From ZLKRG08 sp046094385 (GTDB lineage Bacteria; Actinomycetota; Actinomycetes; Nanopelagicales; Nanopelagicaceae), in assembly GCA_046094385.1 (NCBI GenBank), contig JBJTHJ010000003.1:1-10070 (forward strand): a stretch of DNA of 10,070 bases, written 5' to 3'. Shown here one piece after another: positions 5,693 through 10,070 of this stretch. Position 1 is the first letter of the stretch; each line of letters opens with the position of its first letter. The notes beneath the pieces are model-generated. The model ran no database searches. It worked only from the letters and a program-made list of their open reading frames with translations, and was not told the origin of the DNA. A program made the position numbers and the translations under genes.

Positions 5693-5710
5693 CTAACCAA
5701 GTAATGACTG

Positions 5711-7183
5711 CTATTGCGCGATATTTATTGCCCGAACCCTGCTGGCCAAACGATCATCGACTAAAGCGCGCAGATAAGTGCCTTCAGGTCGATACTCCTC
5801 TTCGAGTACCTCGCCCTTTTCATGAATGGCATTAACTAGATCGCCCCGGTTATAAGGAATTACGGTATCAATTTCGATATTTGGATGTGGCAATGAATTT
5901 TCAATTGCACGCAAGAGATTGTCGATACCAAATCCGGTCTTTGCGCTAAATGCAAAGGCGTTTGGCTCTTGGCGAAGTAAGGCCATGATTACTTCAGGTT
6001 TTGCTGCATCCACTTTATTGATGGCGATGATCTCAGGTACTTCAGAGGCGCCAATATCTGCAACTACTTCACGTACCGCTCTGATTTGCTCGAATGGATC
6101 TGGATGTGAACCATCTACGACATGCACAATGAGATCTGAATCGGTGACCTCTTCGAGCGTTGATTTGAAGGCATCGACCAATTGATGTGGCAGATGGCGC
6201 ACAAAACCCACAGTATCCGTAAGAGTATAAATACGCCCCTCGGTGGTTTCGGTACGCCGGGTAGTTGGATCCAAAGTCGCAAAGAGCGCATTCTCTACCA
6301 ATACCCCAGCGTCGGTTAAACGATTTAGCAAAGATGATTTACCAGCATTGGTATACCCTGCAATTGCTACCGATGGAATATTGTTTCGATGGCGCTCTTG
6401 GCGCTTGGTATCACGGGCGATCTTCATCTCAGAGATTTCGCGCCGTAACTTCGCTTGGCGATCTCTAATTCTTCGGCGATCTGTTTCAATCTTGGTCTCA
6501 CCTGGACCACGACCACCGATACCAGCGCCACCTGCAGCGCGACCACCAACTTGGCGCGATAGTGATTCACCCCAACCACGAAGTCTTGGTAGCAGATAAC
6601 TGATCTGTGCTAGTTCAACTTGGGCTTTACCTTCACGGCTCTTTGCATGTTGCGCAAAGATATCGAGGATCAACGCCACGCGATCAATTACCTTTACCTT
6701 TAACTTAACTTCTAACTTCTGTAATTGTGCCGGCGAGAGTTCACCGTCGCAGATCACAGTATCGGCGCCAGTTCTAACCACGATATCGCGAAGCTCTTGG
6801 ACTTTACCGCTACCGATATAAGTAGCGGGATCTGGAGACTCGCGGCGCTGGATCACGCCTTCTAGAACTTCTGCGCCAGCAGTTTCTGATAGCGCCTTTA
6901 GCTCTTGTAATGAGTTCTCCGCCATTTCAGAGGTACCTTCAGTCCAAACCCCAACCAAGACAACTTTCTCTAATTGCAGTTCGCGATATTCGGCATCGGA
7001 GATATCTTGTAGCTGAGTACTAAATCCTGCGATACGACGTAGCGCAGCGCGCTCTGCCACTTGATCAGGGGTATTGATATCACTCAGTTGATTGGCATCG
7101 TAATCTGCAGCGACCTGTGCTGAGGCGCGCAACAACGCTTCGAACTCTAGATCTGTGTCGGTAAATTTTTGATTATCGCTCAA
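5711..7183 (-). CDS. hflX: Ribosome-associated GTPase HflX, TTG start
   Basis: A 490-residue HflX of the Obg-HflX GTPase class, which binds the 50S subunit and splits stalled or stress-inactivated ribosomes. The N-terminal HflX domain (about 70-180) contains PATYIGSGKVQEL. The linker has the signature GGRGPGE (223-229) and a basic coiled-coil-like stretch (231-268). The G domain follows with G1 GYTNAGKS (276-283), G2 region FATLDPTTR (301-309), G3 DTVGF (323-327), G4 NKVD (389-392) and SAKTG (413-417). A C-terminal domain of about 60 residues follows. The TTG at 7183 overlaps the dapF end by 11 bases with only a weak GAAGAG upstream, so translation probably depends on coupling. The first about 65 residues are less conserved, and a slightly later start cannot be excluded. 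Confidence 0.95.
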   Translation of the reverse strand: MSDNQKFTDTDLEFEALLRASAQVAADYDANQLSDINTPDQVAERAALRRIAGFSTQLQDISDAEYRELQLEKVVLVGVWTEGTSEMAENSLQELKALSETAGAEVLEGVIQRRESPDPATYIGSGKVQELRDIVVRTGADTVICDGELSPAQLQKLEVKLKVKVIDRVALILDIFAQHAKSREGKAQVELAQISYLLPRLRGWGESLSRQVGGRAAGGAGIGGRGPGETKIETDRRRIRDRQAKLRREISEMKIARDTKRQERHRNNIPSVAIAGYTNAGKSSLLNRLTDAGVLVENALFATLDPTTRRTETTEGRIYTLTDTVGFVRHLPHQLVDAFKSTLEEVTDSDLIVHVVDGSHPDPFEQIRAVREVVADIGASEVPEIIAINKVDAAKPEVIMALLRQEPNAFAFSAKTGFGIDNLLRAIENSLPHPNIEIDTVIPYNRGDLVNAIHEKGEVLEEEYRPEGTYLRALVDDRLASRVRAINIAQ

Positions 7184-7988
7184 GAAACTCTTCTATATCC
7201 ACATCTTTAACGATCACTGCCGGCCCGGTAAGGATTGCATTTGAATGACCATCAATCTCTACGTATAAACGCCCACCCGGTGGATTTACTTCCCACTTAG
7301 TCGGCAATTGTTCGCGATGGTGCTTGGCAGCAGCCATTGCCACTGCGACCACACCGGTGCCGCAACTTTGAGTCTCGCCACTTCCGCGTTCATGTACTCG
7401 CATCTTGACCACATGATCGCCGGTAAATTGCACGAACTCCACATTGACGCCCTCTGGGTAGAGCTCCTTGGGTCTAACGGTAGGTGGATGTTTCAAAGAT
7501 CCAACTTGATCCAAATCCTCAACGAAGACCACTGCATGCGGATTACCAGTGCTGATGTGATAACCCTTCCAAAGTCCGGTATCAGTTCCAGCCGTGATCT
7601 CATCGCCTTCGTCTATAACTTGGCCCATATTGACGGTGATATCGCCATCTGCAGGCACGCGAAGATGCTTCACGCCATCGCGAGTATCAATTGGGAAGAT
7701 TCCCTCTGCCTGATGTCCGCGTTCCACTAAATATTTGGCCATCACTCGAATTCCATTGCCACACATCTCTGCAAGCGACCCATCGGCATTTCGATAATCC
7801 ATGAACCACTTCTGATTCTGGCTATCCCCGCGCTTTATGATTCTAATTAAGCCATCTGCCCCAATGCCGTTCTCGCGATTACAGATTCGAGCGGTCTCTG
7901 CAGATGAAATGGAGAGCGAATCGGTTGGATCAAAGACCAGCACAAAATCATTATGGGTGCCGTGACCGTAAGCTGCAGCGATACTCAT
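7173..7988 (-). CDS. dapF: Diaminopimelate epimerase
   Basis: A 271-residue cofactor-independent racemase converting LL-diaminopimelate to meso-diaminopimelate, the precursor of lysine and of the peptidoglycan cross-link. Two homologous halves each supply one catalytic cysteine: C76 in AEMCGNGIRVMAKY (74-86) and C209 in GETQSCGTGVVAV (204-216). Other landmarks are GTHNDFV near the N-terminus (N13), GNPHAVVFV (148-156) and HERGSGE (199-205). Length is normal. The ATG at 7988 overlaps the miaA stop as ATGA, and the 3' end carries the hflX start, so it is an internal cistron of a coupled operon. Confidence 0.97.
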   Translation of the reverse strand: MSIAAAYGHGTHNDFVLVFDPTDSLSISSAETARICNRENGIGADGLIRIIKRGDSQNQKWFMDYRNADGSLAEMCGNGIRVMAKYLVERGHQAEGIFPIDTRDGVKHLRVPADGDITVNMGQVIDEGDEITAGTDTGLWKGYHISTGNPHAVVFVEDLDQVGSLKHPPTVRPKELYPEGVNVEFVQFTGDHVVKMRVHERGSGETQSCGTGVVAVAMAAAKHHREQLPTKWEVNPPGGRLYVEIDGHSNAILTGPAVIVKDVDIEEFLER

Positions 7989-8863
7989 TTAATTAAGTTT
8001 AACGCCTTCGGTAAAAATGGCGCTTCAATCCAATTGATCCTACGTTCGCGTTTGAACCAAGTCTCTTGGCGCCGGGCATATTGCCGGGTAACGATGATGG
8101 TCTCCTCGATTGGATCTGCATTTAAACCCATCTGCCATTCGATGATCTGCGCATAACCATGACCAAGGCGCGCAGTGGTTCCAGATAGCAAGCCATCCAT
8201 CACCAACTGCTTTAGCTCTTCAATCAAACCGCTCTCAAACATCTTATGAGCACGCAATTTGATTCGGCTATCCAAAATCTCCCGCGGTACAGATAGCCCA
8301 ATCCATTTGGCATCTGGATAATAGGAAGCGCCCTCCTGTGGCAGATTTGCGGTATATGGCTTACCGGTAATCTCAATAACTTCTAGCGCTCTAATCACGC
8401 GACGTAAGTTCTGGCTATCAATTGCAATCGCTGCCACCGGGTCTAGTTTTTTTAGCCGTTCAAACATCGCCTCTTTGCCAATTTGCTCTGCTTCGGCATT
8501 TAATCGATCGCGCACCGCTTTATCGGTATCAGGAAAGTTCATCTCGTCGACCACTGCTTTGATATATAAACCTGTACCGCCAACCAATATTGGCTCTTTG
8601 CCCCTTGCGATAATGTCATCGATTACCTTACGAGCTGCTTGTTGATACCAAGCAACATTGGCATCTTCGGTTATCGAAAGTACATCAATCATGTGATGCG
8701 GGATGCCCTGCATCTGATCTGGCATGACTTTGGCGGTTCCGATATTCATGCCCCGATAAAAACTCATGGTGTCGGCATTTACGATCTCGCCACCCACCTC
8801 TTTGGCGATATCGATAGCTAAGGCAGACTTACCAGATGCCGTTGGTCCAGAAATAATTATCAT
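7985..8863 (-). CDS. miaA: tRNA dimethylallyltransferase MiaA
   Basis: A 292-residue enzyme transferring a dimethylallyl group from DMAPP to N6 of A37 in tRNAs reading UNN codons, giving i6A37. The P-loop GPTASGKS is at 6-13, the substrate-binding NADTMSFYRGMNIGTAK at 29-45 (general base D31), GGTGLYIKAVVD at 95-106, NLRRVIRALEV at 152-162, and the C-terminal TRQYARRQETWFKRE at 259-273. The product is the substrate of MiaB, encoded just upstream. Only 5 bases separate the miaB stop from this ATG and no clear Shine-Dalgarno is present, so reinitiation after miaB is likely. Confidence 0.97.
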   Translation of the reverse strand: MIIISGPTASGKSALAIDIAKEVGGEIVNADTMSFYRGMNIGTAKVMPDQMQGIPHHMIDVLSITEDANVAWYQQAARKVIDDIIARGKEPILVGGTGLYIKAVVDEMNFPDTDKAVRDRLNAEAEQIGKEAMFERLKKLDPVAAIAIDSQNLRRVIRALEVIEITGKPYTANLPQEGASYYPDAKWIGLSVPREILDSRIKLRAHKMFESGLIEELKQLVMDGLLSGTTARLGHGYAQIIEWQMGLNADPIEETIIVTRQYARRQETWFKRERRINWIEAPFLPKALNLIK

Positions 8864-8868
8864 TTAGA

Positions 8869-10070
8869 TTAATTCTTATTAAATAGCTTTGGGATACCCA
8901 GCATGGTGGATGCCTTCTCATTAAAGACATCACCGCCTCTGGTGGCCTCGACTTTGCTTCCAGTGCCAATCAAATAGTGTGGCTCTGCGGCATCAATAGT
9001 TACCTTTACCAAGTCACCAGGGCGAGCGGAATTCGGGGCTGCAAAATGCACCAAACGACTATCTTCGATCCGACCAGATAGACGTTTGAAATCCGAATCT
9101 CGTTCGCCAATATGTTCAGAAACCAGTGCCACATAACTCTTTCCAACTGAATTTTGATTTACACCAAGACCAATTGCATTTTGATGCTCGTGTAACTCGT
9201 TATATCGACGTTTAACCACATCTGCTGGAACTTGATCTGGCATCTCAGCTGCCGGTGTATTTGGTCGCTTTGAATATTGGAAGGTATACGCAGCTGCAAA
9301 TTGTGCTTCGGTACATAGATCCATAGTCGCTTTGTGATCATCTTCAGTTTCACCTGGAAAGCCCACGATGATGTCAGTTGTAATCTGAACGTTCGGAATC
9401 GCCTTGCGCGCACGCTCTAGAATTCCTAAATATCTATCGGTGCGATAACTGCGGCGCATCGCTTGCAAAATCCGATCGCTACCTGATTGCAGCGGCATAT
9501 GTAGATGCGGCATCACGGTTGGTGTTTCGGCCATCGCCGCTATGACATCATCGGTGAAATCACGCGGATGCGGCGACATAAAACGCAAACGCTTCAAACC
9601 ATCAATCGCACCCACTTGGCGAAGCAATTTGGCAAATGCCAAGCGATCACCAAAGTCCACACCATATGCATTTACATTCTGTCCCAACAGGGTAATTTCT
9701 ATGACGCCCTGTTCGACCAACGCTCTGGCCTCTGCCACCACATCCTCTGGCGCACGATCTTTCTCCAGGCCTCGTAATTGCGGCACAATGCAGAAGGTGC
9801 AGGTGTTATTGCAACCCACAGATACCGACACCCAAGCACTAAATGCGCTAAAACGCTTTGCAGGTAGCGTCGATGGAAAATGCTCTAGCGCCTCTTTGAT
9901 CTCTACCTGTGCTTGTTTCTCAACTCGCGCACGTTCTAACAAAATAGGTAGTGAACCAACATTATGAGTACCGAAAACCACATCTACATATGGTGCGCGT
10001 TTGATGATAGTTTCGCGGTCTTTCTGTGCCATACATCCGCGTGATTTCACCGATGATGTCATAGCGGCGA
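8869..10070 (-). CDS. miaB: tRNA-2-methylthio-N6-dimethylallyladenosine synthase MiaB, 5' end missing and probably chimeric
   Basis: A radical-SAM methylthiotransferase converting i6A37 to ms2i6A37 in tRNA. The native part begins at GCMAQKDR (from about 10038) and runs about 390 residues to TAA at 8869. It holds the third cysteine of the N-terminal UPF0004 cluster (in GCMAQ), THNVGSLP, the radical-SAM CxxxCxxC in SVGCNNTCTFCIVPQLRG, the TIM barrel with HMPLQSGSDRILQAMRR and IIVGFPGETEDDH, and a C-terminal TRAM domain. About 110-120 N-terminal residues expected of the family, including the other two cluster cysteines, are absent. From 10034 to 10070 the frame stays open but encodes AAMTSSVKSR, unlike MiaB, because this DNA is an inverted copy of 9534-9570. 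The gene heads miaA-dapF-hflX. Confidence 0.93.
   Translation of the reverse strand, partial: AAMTSSVKSRGCMAQKDRETIIKRAPYVDVVFGTHNVGSLPILLERARVEKQAQVEIKEALEHFPSTLPAKRFSAFSAWVSVSVGCNNTCTFCIVPQLRGLEKDRAPEDVVAEARALVEQGVIEITLLGQNVNAYGVDFGDRLAFAKLLRQVGAIDGLKRLRFMSPHPRDFTDDVIAAMAETPTVMPHLHMPLQSGSDRILQAMRRSYRTDRYLGILERARKAIPNVQITTDIIVGFPGETEDDHKATMDLCTEAQFAAAYTFQYSKRPNTPAAEMPDQVPADVVKRRYNELHEHQNAIGLGVNQNSVGKSYVALVSEHIGERDSDFKRLSGRIEDSRLVHFAAPNSARPGDLVKVTIDAAEPHYLIGTGSKVEATRGGDVFNEKASTMLGIPKLFNKN
9534..9570 (+). repeat. 37-bp inverted repeat, internal copy (native miaB)
   Basis: Identical, as reverse complement, to 10034-10070. This copy is native: read on the minus strand it encodes the expected MiaB stretch SPHPRDFTDDVIAAMAE in frame with the rest of the gene. 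Confidence 0.9.
10034..10070 (-). repeat. 37-bp inverted repeat at window end (probable chimeric junction)
   Basis: A perfect inverted copy of 9534-9570 that continues to the last base of the window, so its true length is unknown. The two copies diverge at 9571/10033. The bases shared at the breakpoint (GGATG) fit both the native MiaB codons for GCM and the copied segment, as expected for microhomology-mediated strand switching or inversion. Confidence 0.85.

Noticed and set aside
5652..5696. A 14-codon plus-strand ORF (ATG to TAA) in the gap upstream of DUF4193
   Set aside because: Too short, no Shine-Dalgarno or promoter, and it covers the two hairpins, which explain the sequence equally well.
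5671..5700. tRNA-like T-arm (GCCGG-TTCGAAG-TCGGC) with a TGGTTAGAGC D-loop-like string on the minus strand
   Set aside because: No anticodon arm lies between them, no matching acceptor 5' strand is found, and the order is too compressed for a cloverleaf. Treated as a simple hairpin.
5667..5716. Direct repeat TGCTATTG at 5667-5674 and 5709-5716
   Set aside because: Only 8 bases, one copy overlaps the hflX stop, and there is no associated mobile gene. Not good evidence for an attachment site or target duplication.
9542..9967. A 141-codon plus-strand ORF opposite miaB
   Set aside because: It is antisense to clear radical-SAM coding sequence and has no recognisable domain. Its first ten residues recur at the window end only because of the inverted repeat.

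Overview
The window is a gene-dense stretch (base composition a little under half G+C by eye) from a low-to-mid-GC actinobacterium with a compact genome. Gene content and order are actinobacterial: a TRAM/FeS RNA methyltransferase, two single-unit TrkA (RCK) genes, DUF3159, dut, DUF3093 and DUF4193 follow the order of the Mycobacterium tuberculosis Rv2689c-Rv2699c block (minus some members). The miaB-miaA-dapF-hflX run corresponds to Rv2733c-Rv2725c. The moderate GC, very short intergenic gaps, ATGA overlaps and apparently leaderless promoters fit the streamlined freshwater acI actinobacteria (Nanopelagicales), but that assignment is inference.

Layout: 1-671 (-) is the N-terminal part of aconitase, cut by the window edge. 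714-1805 (-) is an RNA (uracil-C5) methyltransferase. 1855-3170 (+) holds two overlapping trkA-type genes. 3157-4729 (-) is a three-gene unit, thioesterase > dut > DUF3159, joined by ATGA overlaps. 4757-5212 (+) is a DUF3093 membrane protein, divergent from the thioesterase. 5209-5505 (-) is a DUF4193 zinc-ribbon protein starting at TTG. 5506-5710 is the only sizeable gap (205 bases); it holds hairpins but no convincing gene. 5711-10070 (-) is the miaB > miaA > dapF > hflX operon, with miaB running off the right edge. No rRNA, tRNA, CRISPR array or mobile element was seen, and no gap exceeds 300 bases.

Functionally this is core metabolism and housekeeping: TCA cycle (aconitase), tRNA A37 modification (MiaA then MiaB act in sequence), lysine/peptidoglycan precursor synthesis (DapF), ribosome rescue (HflX), nucleotide-pool sanitation (Dut), K+ transport regulation (TrkA pair), and three conserved actinobacterial proteins of unknown function.

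I see no unknown multi-gene system. The most notable signals are non-coding. (1) The last 37 bases are an exact inverted copy of an internal miaB segment at 9534-9570, so the right end is probably a chimeric or rearranged junction and the apparent miaB N-terminus there is not native. (2) A perfect 18-bp palindrome sits in the aconitase promoter. (3) An imperfect 24-bp palindrome lies between two divergent, apparently leaderless promoters at 1806-1854. (4) Two divergent promoters share one 7-bp -10 element at 4740-4746.
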